The notes: generated from the sequence alone by a model not told the origin. DNA of 64,000 bases from Okeania sp. SIO2C9 (GCF_010672455.1 NZ_JAAHGO010000001.1:175595-239594), one strand, 5' to 3'. Shown: positions 47,376 through 57,386, numbered from the stretch's first letter. Numbers and translations are program-made.

Positions 47376-48257
47376 TTAACCATTAACATCACTATCAACA
47401 GAGTCCATAGGAGTATACTCTACATAATTTTCTGATGTTGCTTCTCCATCAGTAGATGATGCTTCTGGTGGACGACGTTTTCTAGTTCTAGAGGATATTT
47501 CTTCCGAGTAGCTTGTTTCAGGAGTAGGACGACGAGTACGGTTATTAGATGCTCTTTCTTCAGTACTAGAAGTCTCCCAGCTATCTCGACTACGAGGGCG
47601 AGGTAGTCTATCTTCTGGCCTATTAGCATCACCAAAATTACCGCGACTGCGAGAAGTAGGTCTCTTATCTTCTAAATCTACAGAGTTTTCCCAATATTCA
47701 GAAGACGATCTAGTAGAATAATCTTCTGAACGAGGACTACGTTTGCGTAATCTTGGGTTTGTTTCTCCTGGTCTATCATAACTACTTCTACGATTGGGAG
47801 GACGACGACGGTAGTCATCCTCAAAATTATCTTGCCTAGAAGAACGATAATCTTGAGTACCTCTGATACGACGGTTAGCAGGATATTCTTCATAAGGTTC
47901 TAGTTCATCTAAGTCTGTTTCTGCATAACCATAAACAGGACTTACCGATCTTTCTTCATCTACAATAGGAGTACGTTCCCTAGCTTGCTTAGTTGTAAGA
48001 CCTCTCATTCTGATAGATTCTGCTGCAAAAAATATGGCACTACCAGTTAACAAAAACTGACCGAAAGCTAAAATAGGGTCTAGTCTCCAGCCTTGGAATA
48101 TAAGAATACCTCCACATAGTAAGCCAATGGCGGCAAAGAAAATATCGTGGTCTCTAGCTAGCTTTGGACGCCATGTGCGGAGGAAGTATAGTCCTGCTCC
48201 TGCTACGGCCAGGATTATTCCTAGCAAACTACTCCAATTTAATCCTAAGTTGACCAT
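47376..48257 (-). CDS. ycf66: Ycf66 family protein
   Basis: In this 293-residue protein the first ~100 residues are the Ycf66 core: a start LNWSSLLGIILAVAGAGLYFLRTWRPKLARDHDI and two further spans (FFAAIGLLCGGILIFQGW, ILAFGQFLLTGSAIFFAAESIRMRG). The remaining ~190 residues are a low-complexity, hydrophilic tail rich in R, S, E, P and Y (for example RRPPNRRSSYDRPGE, SYSEEISSRTRKRRPP), probably disordered and cytoplasmic. Ycf66 is conserved in cyanobacteria and some plastids; its function is not known. It is co-directional with psbX, 486 bp upstream. Confidence 0.88.
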   Translation of the reverse strand: MVNLGLNWSSLLGIILAVAGAGLYFLRTWRPKLARDHDIFFAAIGLLCGGILIFQGWRLDPILAFGQFLLTGSAIFFAAESIRMRGLTTKQARERTPIVDEERSVSPVYGYAETDLDELEPYEEYPANRRIRGTQDYRSSRQDNFEDDYRRRPPNRRSSYDRPGETNPRLRKRSPRSEDYSTRSSSEYWENSVDLEDKRPTSRSRGNFGDANRPEDRLPRPRSRDSWETSSTEERASNNRTRRPTPETSYSEEISSRTRKRRPPEASSTDGEATSENYVEYTPMDSVDSDVNG

Positions 48258-48379
48258 TCTAAATCTCCTAAGTAAGTCATAAATTAGTAATTCAAGTTTA
48301 AAATTTCTACCCTGACTTGGTATCTGGACTTGAAGTTACTTGGTAGAATAAAGCTTATTTAATATTTAGTTGGATATTG

Positions 48380-48465
48380 TATAGCAGTCGCCATTACTAT
48401 ATTTGACATATCAAAAGCTAAAAACTCAGACAACGCCAGATTTTTCCTTTTGCCTTCTGCTATAT
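48380..48465. repeat. TIR element, TATAGCAG family, short copy between psbX and ycf66
   Basis: It runs from TATAGCAGTCGCCATTAC to TGCCTTCTGCTATA. It has ATATCAAAAGCTAAAAACTCAGACAACGCCAG in common with the copies at 46200 and 54544. At 86 bp it is the shortest of the four copies. Confidence 0.8.
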
Positions 48466-48743
48466 CATCAATTTAACAAAGAAAAACCTCAGCTTGTTAG
48501 GTTTGGACAATTATATCACTGTCTTCCCTATTCTATAGTCTGAGGCTTTAACTTTGTCTTTGCAAAAAAAAATTAGGTGAAACTTAAACCTAAAATAGTT
48601 TGCTTTTCGGCTCTTCACATAACTGTTAAGTTATTGCAGAAAAAAGTTTATTCCTAAGAAGAATTCATGATTTTTAGACTTCTAGGAAATGGTATTCTGA
48701 CTTAACTTTTGCTCCAAAAAGAAAAATGTCTAGTATCTAGGGT

Positions 48744-48863
48744 CTAGGAACGAGTAACTTTATCCTTTTGGCTGACGAATATCAGAAAAATTGTAGCAGG
48801 AATAACTACAATTAGAGTTCCCGCCAGTAGACTTAATAAGAAGTTTGATAAAGAAGGAGTCAT
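48744..48863 (-). CDS. psbX: Photosystem II reaction centre protein X
   Basis: This 39-residue thylakoid protein starts [22 protein letters not shown] and continues [16 protein letters not shown], giving the single membrane helix and basic stromal tail of PsbX. PsbX binds near cytochrome b559 and affects QB-site quinone turnover. It was found by translating the minus strand between ycf66 and ycf19; the position upstream of ycf66 is typical of cyanobacteria. ATG at 48861-48863, stop at 48744-48746. Confidence 0.93.
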   Translation of the reverse strand: MTPSLSNFLLSLLAGTLIVVIPATIFLIFVSQKDKVTRS

Positions 48864-49068
48864 GGATTATTGCCCTTTGCCACAAAATTTGATTTACTTT
48901 ATTTTAGATATTATAGCGGTTTGCGATTTTTTTCAGTACAAATTTTGGTAGTAGTAAATTAAGTGGGGATGGAGAGCGCGAGTCTTCAACCTTGAGATAA
49001 TTTGAAATACAATTCAAGTAACTTAAAGCTAATTTTTAATTGACAAAATTTCATTTTTTTATTGTCTT

Positions 49069-49353
49069 ATGGACTATTTGACATTAGCTAATTGGACTCT
49101 AGGTATTGCCCTGGGGTTAATGACTTTCTTATTTATCTTCCGAATTGTTCTTACATGGTATCCCCAGGTAAATATCAATCAACTTCCGTTTAATTTGATT
49201 TTTTGGCCGACAGAACCATTTTTAGCCCCCACTAGGAAAATTGTGCCTCCTCTAGGTGGAGTAGATATTAGTCCGATTATTTGGGTAGGGATTTTCAGCT
49301 TATTACGAGAGTTGCTTTTGGGCCAGCAAGGTTTATTGAGAATGATGCTGTAG
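49069..49353 (+). CDS. ycf19: YggT family membrane protein (Ycf19)
   Basis: This 94-residue protein has two membrane helices: LANWTLGIALGLMTFLFIFRIVLTWYP and, after PFNLIFWPTEPFLAPTRKIVPPLGGVDISPIIWVGIFSLLRELL, the second. The WPTEPFLAPTRKIVPPLGGVD-type loop is the family signature. YggT/Ycf19 proteins are linked to thylakoid nucleoid distribution and photosystem or cytochrome assembly. It converges with accC, 13 bp apart. Confidence 0.92.
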   Translation: MDYLTLANWTLGIALGLMTFLFIFRIVLTWYPQVNINQLPFNLIFWPTEPFLAPTRKIVPPLGGVDISPIIWVGIFSLLRELLLGQQGLLRMML

Positions 49354-49366
49354 CTAATAATAAAAA

Positions 49367-50725
49367 TTATTTACTACTATCAGGCTTCATCACGGTTTCA
49401 ACAAAGTTTGTATATACTTGCCCTTCCAGAAATTCTGGAGTCTCTAAAATTCTTTGATGAAAGCTTATAGTTGTGGGAATTCCTGTCACAGCACATTCCC
49501 TTAGAGCACGTTTCATCCTCTGGATAGCAGTAGGACGGTCTTGTCCCCAAACTATTAGTTTACCAATCAAAGAATCATAGTAAGGTGGAATCTCATAGTC
49601 TGTGTAAACATGAGAGTCCATCCTCACTCCTAAACCTCCCGGTGGTAAATAACCACTAATGCGACCAGGATGGGGGCGAAAATTATGGTCTGGGTCTTCA
49701 GCGTTAATTCGGCATTCTATTGCATGGCCATTAAAAGTAACCTGCTTTTGGGTTAGTCGCAGTTTCTCTCCTTGGGCAATTCTAATTTGCTCGGCAATTA
49801 AGTCAAGTCCTGTAATTAGTTCTGTGACTGGATGTTCTACTTGAATCCTAGTATTCATTTCCATGAAGTAGAATTCACCAGACTGGTCTAGGAGAAATTC
49901 CACAGTGCCAGCACCTATATAATTGATGGACTTGGCTGCTTTTACTGCAGCTTCTCCCATTTTCTGACGTAGTTTAGGACTTAATGCTGGACTGGGAGCT
50001 TCTTCTAGTAACTTTTGATGGCGACGCTGAATAGAACAGTCTCTCTCTCCCAGGTGAATCACGTTTCCGTGACTATCGGCCAGGATTTGAAATTCAATGT
50101 GACGCGGACGTTCAATGAATTTTTCTATGTAGACTCCAGAGTTGCCAAAGGCTGCTTCTGCTTCTCCTTGAGCTGCCTGAAGCAGTTTTAATAGTTCGTT
50201 TTCTTGGCGAACCAGTCTCATTCCTCGTCCTCCACCTCCGGCAGTGGCTTTGATCATCAGGGGAACGCCGATTTTTTTGGCGATCGCTTCTGCTTCTTTT
50301 TCGTCTGTGAGAAGACCATCACTTCCTGGAACTGTGGGAACTCCGGCTTTTTGCATGGTTTCTTTGGCTGTAGATTTGTCTCCCATTGCCCTAATCCCTT
50401 CTGGTGATGGGCCAATAAAAGCAATGTCGTGGTCAGCACAGATTTCTGCAAATCGGGCATTTTCTGCTAGGAAGCCATAGCCTGGATGGATGGCAGAGGC
50501 GTCCCTAGTTAGGGCTGCTGAGATAATATTGGGAATGTTGAGATAGCTTTTGCTGCTGGTTGGTTCACCAATGCAAACTGCTTCGTCCGCCAGTTGCACA
50601 TGGAGAGCATGGCGGTCTATTGTTGAGTGGACGGCTATGGTGGCTATGCCCATTTCTTCGCAGGTGCGGAGAATGCGTAGGGCTATTTCGCCTCGGTTGG
50701 CTATTAGGATTTTAGAGAACCGCAT
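49367..50725 (-). CDS. accC: Biotin carboxylase subunit of acetyl-CoA carboxylase
   Basis: This 452-residue cytosolic enzyme carboxylates the biotin on BCCP in the first step of fatty acid synthesis. Motifs in order: [32 protein letters not shown], the ATP-grasp glycine loop [41 protein letters not shown], and [15 protein letters not shown]. The length is normal. The start codon is next to a CAGTTAT heptamer array (50727-50768), which occupies its 5' leader. Confidence 0.97.
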   Translation of the reverse strand: MRFSKILIANRGEIALRILRTCEEMGIATIAVHSTIDRHALHVQLADEAVCIGEPTSSKSYLNIPNIISAALTRDASAIHPGYGFLAENARFAEICADHDIAFIGPSPEGIRAMGDKSTAKETMQKAGVPTVPGSDGLLTDEKEAEAIAKKIGVPLMIKATAGGGGRGMRLVRQENELLKLLQAAQGEAEAAFGNSGVYIEKFIERPRHIEFQILADSHGNVIHLGERDCSIQRRHQKLLEEAPSPALSPKLRQKMGEAAVKAAKSINYIGAGTVEFLLDQSGEFYFMEMNTRIQVEHPVTELITGLDLIAEQIRIAQGEKLRLTQKQVTFNGHAIECRINAEDPDHNFRPHPGRISGYLPPGGLGVRMDSHVYTDYEIPPYYDSLIGKLIVWGQDRPTAIQRMKRALRECAVTGIPTTISFHQRILETPEFLEGQVYTNFVETVMKPDSSK

Positions 50726-50726
50726 T

Positions 50727-50768
50727 TCAGTTATCAGTTATCAGTTATCAGTTATCAGTTATCAGTAA
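50727..50768. repeat. CAGTTAT heptamer array
   Basis: TCAGTTATCAGTTATCAGTTATCAG repeats with a 7-bp period directly upstream of the accC start codon. The accC ribosome site would fall inside or beside it. Confidence 0.85.
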
Positions 50769-50799
50769 CTCTGGCTAAAGCCAAAGGGTTGAAATACTG

Positions 50800-50935
50800 A
50801 AGTTTATTTTCTCTTGGTCGATTGGATATGGTTAGGACACCCATCCATCCCACCCAACGGGTGCGCTCCGCTAACGACCGCTTTTTTATCCCTTTGAAAG
50901 GGGGAAGCTATTGACCTTATTTTTTGTCATAAGCG
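50800..50935. repeat. TTACCGAA family repeat fragment (reverse)
   Basis: TTTTCTCTTGGTCGATTGGATATGG, ACGACCGCTTTTTTATCCC and TTTGAAAGGGGGAAGC repeat the landmarks of the copies at 13975, 17554 and 42289 in reverse. The ends have decayed. Confidence 0.6.
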
Positions 50936-51140
50936 ATTGGGAGTCAATGACCCTTTGCACATTCTTAACTGTGACTAAATTTTAGAGGAGGGATAATGTC
51001 CTAACCAACCCAACGGCTACTACATTAAAAAGATTTTAGAAAATTTCTTGTAGACATTCCAGAATTTTATGTTATTATTGTATATTGTTAGCTAAAATTC
51101 CATAATTTTCTGGAAGTTTGGTTGATAGATGCTAACTAGA

Positions 51141-51221
51141 GCGGATGTGGCGGAATTGGTATACGCGCACGTTTGAGGGGCGTGTGGCTTTGCCTTGCGA
51201 GTTCGAGTCTCGCCATCCGCA
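51141..51221 (+). tRNA. tRNA-Leu (anticodon GAG)
   Basis: Acceptor GCGGATG pairs with CATCCGC, discriminator A; the D-arm starts TGGCGGAATTGG; anticodon stem CACGT/GCGTG encloses the loop TTGAGGG with anticodon GAG (codons CUU/CUC). A variable arm (GTGGCTTTGCCTTGC) and T-arm GAGTTCGAGTCTC fit class II leucine tRNA. CCA is not encoded. Confidence 0.95.
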
Positions 51222-51232
51222 TTGGAGAATAG

Positions 51233-51271
51233 TCAGGGGTTGTTAGTTTAACCTCTGATTTTCTCTTTTTT
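51233..51271 (+). terminator. Rho-independent-like terminator after tRNA-Leu
   Basis: The arms CAGGGGTT and AACCTCTG pair around GTTAGTTT and are followed by ATTTTCTCTTTTTT. It begins 12 bases after the tRNA end and fits a factor-independent stop for it. Confidence 0.8.
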
Positions 51272-51309
51272 GGACTCAGGAATTAATTTTAGATATGGAG
51301 AATTAAAAC

Positions 51310-52640
51310 TATAGCGCTATATCTTTAGTGCTATAGCTTTAATGTTTTAGCTGGAGAAATACCTCAAGGTGTCTTTTTGGCATGAGGCGATCGCCTAGAA
51401 AGTTTTTCTGGCTAGATAATCGAAAATTCTTCTAGTCAGGACTAAGGGATTTTTCCGACAAAACCACTATATGTACCATAGTGCTATAGTTTTTATCTAC
51501 TGTATATAGTGCTTTGACCTAAGTCCTGTCTAGTAAATAACTATAGTGCTATAGCTTTAATGTTTGAGATTGAGAAATACCTCAAGGTGTCTTTTTGGAA
51601 TGAGGCGATCGCCTAGCAAATTTTTGTGGCTAGATAATGGAAAATTCTTTTAGTCAGGACTAAGGGATTTTTCCGACAAAACCACTATACATACCATAGT
51701 GCTATAGTTTTTATTTACTATATATAGTGCCTTGACCTATTCTTGGTAGCGTTCAGAATGATTATGTGGGGAGTGGAAGTATCTTAAACTCAAACGTTAT
51801 AGTTTTTTCATAGCAGTCGCTCACATTTTGTGAGCCTCCAATTATTGTGGGTGAAGGGGAGATTTATTGCTCCCCACTTACCTCAGTCTCCATTTTTTGG
51901 TGGCGTTCAGAATGATTCCGTGGGGAGTGGAAGTATCTTAAACTCAAACGTTATAGTTTTCTCATAGCAGTCGTTCACATTTTGTGAGCCTCCAATTATT
52001 GTGGGTGAAGGGGAGATTTATTGCTCCCCACTTACCTCAGTCTCCATTTTTTGGTGGCGTTCAGAATGATTCCGTGGGGAGTGGAAGTATCTTAAACTCA
52101 AACGTTATAGTTTTCTCATGGCAGTCGTTCACATTTTGTGAGCTTCCAATTATTGTGGGTGAAGGGGAGATTTATTGCTCCCCACTTACCTCAGTCTCCA
52201 TTTTTTGGTGGCGTTCAGAATGATTCCGTGGGGAGTGGAAGTATCTTAAACTCAAACGTTATAGTTTTCTCATGGCAGTCATTCACATTTTGTGAGCTTT
52301 CAATCAAAAACTATAGTGCTATAGCTGTTCTAATGTTTGAGCTGTAGAAATGCCTGAAGGTGTTTTTTTGGGAAGAGGCGATCGCCTAGAAAATTTTTCT
52401 GGCTAGATAATCGAAAAATCTTCCAGTCAGGACTAAGGGATTTTTCCGATAAAACAACTATATGTACCATAGTGCTATAGTTTTTATCTACTATATATAG
52501 TGCTTTGACCTAAGTCCTGTCTAGTGAATAACTATAGTGCTATAGCTGTTCTAATGTTTGAGCTGGAGAAATACCTCAAGGTGTGTTTTTGGGATGGGGC
52601 GATCGCCTAGAAAATTTTTCTGGCCAGATAATTGGAAAAT
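51310..52640. repeat. Compound array: ~220-bp units flanking a 154-bp tandem
   Basis: About four ~217-221-bp units start at AGTGCTATAGC (about 51328, 51545, 52315, 52536). Each has CTATAGTGCTATAG, ACCTCAAGGTGT, AGGCGATCGCCTAG, GGCTAGATAAT and, in the first three, CTAGTCAGGACTAAGG..CCTAAGTCCTGTCTAG inverted ends about 100 bp apart (for example 51432-51533 and 52431-52523). The second unit is cut at about 51742 and the fourth at about 52640. The 154-bp array sits between units two and three. No protein frame is kept. Confidence 0.9.
51745..52303. repeat. 154-bp tandem repeat, about 3.6 units
   Basis: TGGCGTTCAGAATGATTCCG (TAGCGTTCAG in the first) starts at 51747, 51901, 52055 and 52209, exactly 154 bp apart. 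Each full unit holds two potential hairpins, TCACATTTTGTGA and GGGGAGATTTATTGCTCCCC, and GTGGGGAGTGGAAG. Units two to four are almost identical, so duplication is recent. 154 is not a multiple of three, so the repeat is not a protein repeat. Confidence 0.95.
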
Positions 52641-52717
52641 CTTTGAAATATACTCCGCAGCAAATACGACGAACTATCTAAAAGCAAAAAAGTAAAGTTT
52701 TAGATGTGATGAAGTGC

Positions 52718-53597
52718 TTATTTTGGAGGAGTAGTCCATTCACAATCAAAAGTCTTATCTAGTAATTTCTTTAAGCTAATTACTTTAATGCTTTGGTTAT
52801 GAATTTCACCTGTTTGACTTTCAACATCAACTATTTCATAACCAATATTATTTAATTCTTCAGTTAAAGATACATATCCAAAATAGCCATAAGCATCTTT
52901 AATTAGTTCCCGCTCTTCTGGTATGGAGATATGCTAACAAACTATAAAATTGGTCACAATAAAAGGATGATTATATTCATCTGTCGGTGAAGGTGAAAAA
53001 GTGTGTTTATATTCTAGTCCTCTGTGAACTGTGTCTTTTAAGCTCTTTTCTTTTAATTGAGTAGTAAAAAAAATCTTGATTTAATTTTTTAAGTATATTT
53101 TTTGTTTGAGATTTTGCTGTAGGAAAAAGTTCAGTTAAAATATTCCAAGGTTGATCGTCAAACTGAGAATAAATATTAAAAGACTCATTAATATTTTTTT
53201 GTGGATTATCTATTGATATATATCTCCACCAAGGTTCATCTGAACATTTAGTAATAACAGTAATTTTTTTAGATGCAAAACAAAGTTTAGAACCTTGACA
53301 TTTATACCCTATAGACTCTCCTTGAATTTTTGTGGATTTTCCGATTGAGAAAAAAGCTACATAAGGAGTAATACCATTAATTTCTTCTGTTTCACTTAAA
53401 CTAATGCCATTATCAAAATATATAAATCCTTTTTCTTGTAAAAGTGGGTATATTTGAATGTTAGAAGCATTGGCATCATAAGAATTAGAGATTAATTCAC
53501 GAATAACTTCACATGGATCTTTGCGGTTAATAGAAGGTTCAGAAAGAATATGATTATAAGAAATAACAGGATATTTTGGTTGTCTGACTTCTAACAT
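52718..53597 (-). pseudogene. GHKL-type ATPase-domain gene, broken by a frameshift and a stop
   Basis: The first ~170 residues form a Hsp90/histidine-kinase-like ATP-binding domain: EVIRELISNSYDANASNIQI (N box with E and N), YFDNGISLSE (DNG, G1 box) and STKIQGESIGYKCQGSK (G2-like). At an A8 run (53066-53073 on the plus strand) the frame shifts; in the next frame DFFTTQLKEKSLKDTVHRGLEYKH continues, hits a TAG near 52935, then reads EERELIKDAYGYFGYV.. to TAA at 52718. The original gene covered the whole span. Similar ATPase domains occur in several defence and DNA-repair proteins, but nothing here assigns a role. Confidence 0.75.
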
Positions 53598-53777
53598 ATT
53601 AATTTGTATTGATTGACTATTCTAATAATATATTGGTTAAGTATAAATTAGGATATTAGGAAAAAATTATGGCTGTAGAAAACTACTATATTCCTGTTGT
53701 TGATTTAGGATTATTTTTACTATAGTAGGGAACAGAGAACAGGGAACAGGGAACAGCAGGAAAAACATTTCTATGTC

Positions 53778-53910
53778 TTACCGAAAAATTGTGGGTATGC
53801 GCCTCCCCTTTTAAGGGGATAATAAAAAAAAGTTTCATTATTAGTCAATCCTCTTCTTTTCAAGGAGAGGTAATTACTCATTATTCATTATTCATTATTA
53901 ATTGTTGAAG
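53778..53910. repeat. TTACCGAA..TTGTTGAA family repeat, reference copy A
   Basis: It starts TTACCGAAAAATTGTGGG, has CCCCTTTTAAGGGG (the site interrupted at 4911), AGTCAATCCTCTTC and TTTCAAGGAGAGG, then ATTATTC heptamers and ATTGTTGAAG. It is nearly identical to 54821-54952, so one is a recent duplicate. Confidence 0.9.
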
Positions 53911-54543
53911 CTTCATCATCAGTCTATGTCAAACACCAACTCGTTCGTGTGTTATAAAACCAAACTCATTTCTAAGTTGCGTAGAATAATATTTTAATCA
54001 GGGTTGACTGTAGATCGAGATAGACAAGTTAATAAATTTCATAATTCTGTGCAGCTTTACATAAAATTGGTATAACATTCAATACCTAATACCTGAGACG
54101 TCACACCTCACACCTCACACCAATTTGAAAAAAGAATGCTACAAAAAAAGGCTGAAAATTATGCCTAAAAAGAACTTGTCTAATCCTATATATAAGTCAC
54201 CTATTTCGATTGTTTTTCGTTTTTTCCCGATCTGTTTATTCCAACTTCGGTCTTCCTTCTTACAACTTCGGTGCTGATACTATTTGTAACAAACACTTAT
54301 CATGCTTGGCATAATACCTAACACCTAATTCTGTGCAGCTTCACATCAAATTGGTATAAGGGACTTCTAAGTGAAAAATATCCCATTGCACTGAATTTAG
54401 GAGAACAACAAGTAGAGAATAAAGGGAGTCCAAGAGTTGGATAATTTATTTTTTGCTATTCCCTAACAGGATTATCTGTTAATTGTATTTCTAGTAAAAA
54501 TACGGGCAATTTTGTTTCTGTAATTTATTTTGAGACAATTTAT

Positions 54544-54652
54544 TATAGTAGTCGAAGGAAAGGGCGCGGACATATCAAAAGCTTAAAACTCAGGCAACGC
54601 AAGATTTTTCCTTTTTCCAACTTCAGTCCTTCCTTCTTCCTTCTGCTGTAAT
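54544..54652. repeat. TIR element, TATAGCAG family, diverged copy
   Basis: It runs from TATAGTAGTCGAAGGAAAGG to CTTCCTTCTGCTGTA. It has ACATATCAAAAGCTTAAAACTCAGGCAACG in common with 46200. Both ends have one change from the consensus. Confidence 0.7.
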
Positions 54653-54820
54653 ACTAGAAATTGCTCCCTAATATCTCAAACAAAAATCAGCGGTCGCTAT
54701 TCTACATAAGTTAAAAAAACTATCGCCTAATCATAGTTAAATCTGGTGTAAATTTTGATTTTTCCAATAGGGTTCAGTTAATAATTTTTAGGATAAACCT
54801 GTGGCATAAAAAGCATATTT

Positions 54821-54952
54821 TTACCGAAAAATTGTGGGTATGCGCCTCCCCTTTTAAGGGGATAATAAAAAAAAGTTTCATTATTAGTCAATCCTCTTCT
54901 TTTCCAGGAGAGGTAATTATTCATTATTCATTATTCATTATTAATTGTTGAA
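54821..54952. repeat. TTACCGAA..TTGTTGAA family repeat, reference copy B
   Basis: It differs from copy A (53778) by only a few bases (for example TTTCCAGG for TTTCAAGG). It gives a second empty site for the insertion at 4911. Confidence 0.9.
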
Positions 54953-55033
54953 CTTGCTTATCAGATTAATTGTTGTTTTATCTAAACTGTATTGATTTAT
55001 ATTCAACCCAATTATGTAACTTTTTTTATGTAC

Positions 55034-55241
55034 CTAATGTAGGATGGCGGAAATAACTGACCAGTTACAAAATCCTAAAACAATTACAAATCAAAAATGA
55101 TTGACTTTCAGATGTGCGTCTTACATTCTGGAGGTGATGTGTGCGGAACCATTTCCGCACTTTAAAAGCGCCGTAGGAGACCTCGCCAATTAGTACTCGC
55201 TTTTAAATGCATGACTTTTAACTTCCGGGTAGCGACACTAA
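55034..55241. repeat. TIR element, CTAGTGC..GCGGAA family, long copy
   Basis: Left CTAATGTAGGATGGCGGAAATAACTGACC and right TTTTAACTTCCGGGTAGCGACACTAA match 14461-14571. An extra ~95 bp inside (GTGTGCGGAACCATTTCCGCAC hairpin and GCGCCGTAGGAGACC) replaces the heptamer run. Confidence 0.7.
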
Positions 55242-55311
55242 TTGATTTTATCTACTATCAGTCCACAACCTAAAACCTAACACCTAACACCTAATACCTT
55301 ATTTATGGATT

Positions 55312-56952
55312 CTAACTATACAATTTAGTTTCCAATTCTTGCAAAATTTGCTTTTTATCCTGACTACCTTTTAAGATTCCAAAAATATCTAATTTATGCT
55401 CTAATTTTCTTTCTCTACTATCGCCAATTACCCAACTAACTTGATTAATAGCATTCATAATTCCACTATAAGCAACTGCTCCAGAAAAATTTCCCTCCTC
55501 AGTAATTCCTAATTTAATTTTCTCCTGATTACTCATTTCCAATGTAGAGGCGATCGCTACTAAACCAACAGCTCCAATTAAAGCTTTTCCTCCTTTTAAT
55601 ACTTTTACTCCTGCTAATACTCCAACACCACCACTCACCACCGCATCATCTGCTTCTTCGATTAACATTCCTTTCTGAATGGCAATATTCCCGAAACTAT
55701 TTGTAGTTTTTGCTGGATTTTCTGCCTGTTTGACAAACTGTTCTACTTTCTTGAATTTGTTAAAAACTGAGTAAAATTCTTCTCGTTCTAGTCTTTCTAA
55801 TTCTATTTCTATTTCAAAATATCTTTCTCTTAAAAGTTGATAGACAATTTTGCATATTCTCGGAATTTTTCCCTGCATAATTATCCCATCTAAACTTTCT
55901 GAAATCAAATTATCTGCCACTTTTGCACCTTCTTTAATCTGCTGATAGAAGGATAAATATTTCCGACGCTGATTATCATTTATTTCTGGGCTATTGTAAA
56001 TTAAATCTACAATTAACATATCTATTCTTAACCCAGTTGATGTGGCACTTGCCAATAAATATTTATCTTTCAGCTCAGAGGCGATCGCTGAATTTAAAAT
56101 CATCGCATTTAACTGTTGAAAATTTTCTAATTTAGGCAAAGGATCTTCTGCTTTAATATATTGATAAATACTCTTAATTTGATATTTTTCAGTTTCACTT
56201 AAATTGGCAAATTCTAAAACTTCTTCTACACTTTTATCAATACCTATCCACCGGGAATTTTCACTAGCAATTGTATAGCGTAAACCAATCAAAGAATCTA
56301 TATTTGAAGAGTTAACAATAAAATCCAATAGATTGAGTGCTGCTAAATCATAAACATATAAACCAGTATTAATTCTGTTATAAGCTTCTAAACACCTAGT
56401 TTTACTTCTTTCATAAATTGATGAATGAATTATCAAATTATTCATCCGACGGTCTAGATTTAATTCGGGATTATAAAAAGTATGTAAAACTAGAAAGGCG
56501 TCATTTCCTTGTAAACCGCATTTTTTTAATCGTAAAGTAGAGCCTTCAGTACTATTGGTGCGAATTTTCACGTTATAGCTTTTACCTGATTTAAGAGTAA
56601 CTTTTTGAGTACCTCCCTGACTCGCAACCTGATAAGCAACAAAGATATGATATATTTCTTCTTGTTCTAAATCATTTTCTATTTCTGGCGATGATTCAGA
56701 AGATGATTCAGAATTAGTTTTTTGTTTTCCCAAAACATATTCTTTAGCAGTTTCTCTCAAATAATTACCAACATCTGATGTTTTATTACCGATCATTTCT
56801 TCTATTTCTGAAGCTTTACTTTTAGCAGTTTCGGAAGCTTTTTCACTGATTGACTGCCCGGCTTTAGATACTTTTTTACCAAGATTTTCTCTAACTGTTG
56901 ATGCCTTGTTAGTCATTGATTTCCATAAGGATGATGGTTGTTTTTTATTCAT
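55312..56952 (-). CDS. Unknown 546-residue protein with a DnaJ-C-like segment
   Basis: No known family is recognised as a whole. Residues 1-80 are lysine/alanine/serine-rich amphipathic helix (KASTVRENLGKKVSKAGQSISEKASETAK), like LEA or apolipoprotein-type sequence. An acidic serine linker (80-100) leads to 108-160, which reads like the peptide-binding beta domain of DnaJ: GGTQKVTLKSGKSYNVKIRTNSTEGSTLRLKKCGLQGNDAFLVLHT is partly conserved (short pieces: GKSYNVKI, STLRLKKCGLQGND, FLVLHT). The middle is helical. At about 437-469 a glycine-rich hydrophobic stretch (SGGVGVLAGVKVLKGG) could insert into a membrane. A solitary gene between repeats. Confidence 0.65.
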   Translation of the reverse strand: MNKKQPSSLWKSMTNKASTVRENLGKKVSKAGQSISEKASETAKSKASEIEEMIGNKTSDVGNYLRETAKEYVLGKQKTNSESSSESSPEIENDLEQEEIYHIFVAYQVASQGGTQKVTLKSGKSYNVKIRTNSTEGSTLRLKKCGLQGNDAFLVLHTFYNPELNLDRRMNNLIIHSSIYERSKTRCLEAYNRINTGLYVYDLAALNLLDFIVNSSNIDSLIGLRYTIASENSRWIGIDKSVEEVLEFANLSETEKYQIKSIYQYIKAEDPLPKLENFQQLNAMILNSAIASELKDKYLLASATSTGLRIDMLIVDLIYNSPEINDNQRRKYLSFYQQIKEGAKVADNLISESLDGIIMQGKIPRICKIVYQLLRERYFEIEIELERLEREEFYSVFNKFKKVEQFVKQAENPAKTTNSFGNIAIQKGMLIEEADDAVVSGGVGVLAGVKVLKGGKALIGAVGLVAIASTLEMSNQEKIKLGITEEGNFSGAVAYSGIMNAINQVSWVIGDSRERKLEHKLDIFGILKGSQDKKQILQELETKLYS

Positions 56953-57386
56953 AATTTTGATTATTTATAAATTATCTCTCTTGTCTCATACTTAATATCT
57001 GAGCAACTAATAGTACAGGGTTCAGTACTAAGTTATACTCAAAGAATATGTAACATTTTAGGATTTAATCGCTGTCAGTCTTTTTTTCTTATACCAAATT
57101 TAGACCTAGTCATACCAATTATTAAAAATTATCCTATACTTATGTGAAGTAAGCATTCAGTGGTCAGCCATCAGCTAGCCTCCTCCGGAGGAACTGCGTT
57201 AACAGCTATTGATTTCAATTTAGGATAGAAGCTTGATTAATTGTCTTACTATAAAAGTTGTCTTCCTTGCCCTTAAAGTCAGTCGTTAATTTAAACACTG
57301 TCCTTAAGAAGAGAGTCTTGTTGCTGATAGCTGACAGCTAATAGCTGTTTGCGCAGCATTCCGCAGGAAATGCTTACTATGTGACA

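Noticed and set aside
51984-52347. Two overlapping frames with similar proteins
   Set aside because: They are the same 154-bp repeat read in shifted frames; the unit is not a multiple of three.
51141-53597. A prophage or integrative element inserted at tRNA-Leu
   Set aside because: No duplicated tRNA 3' end, integrase or phage gene is found on this side.
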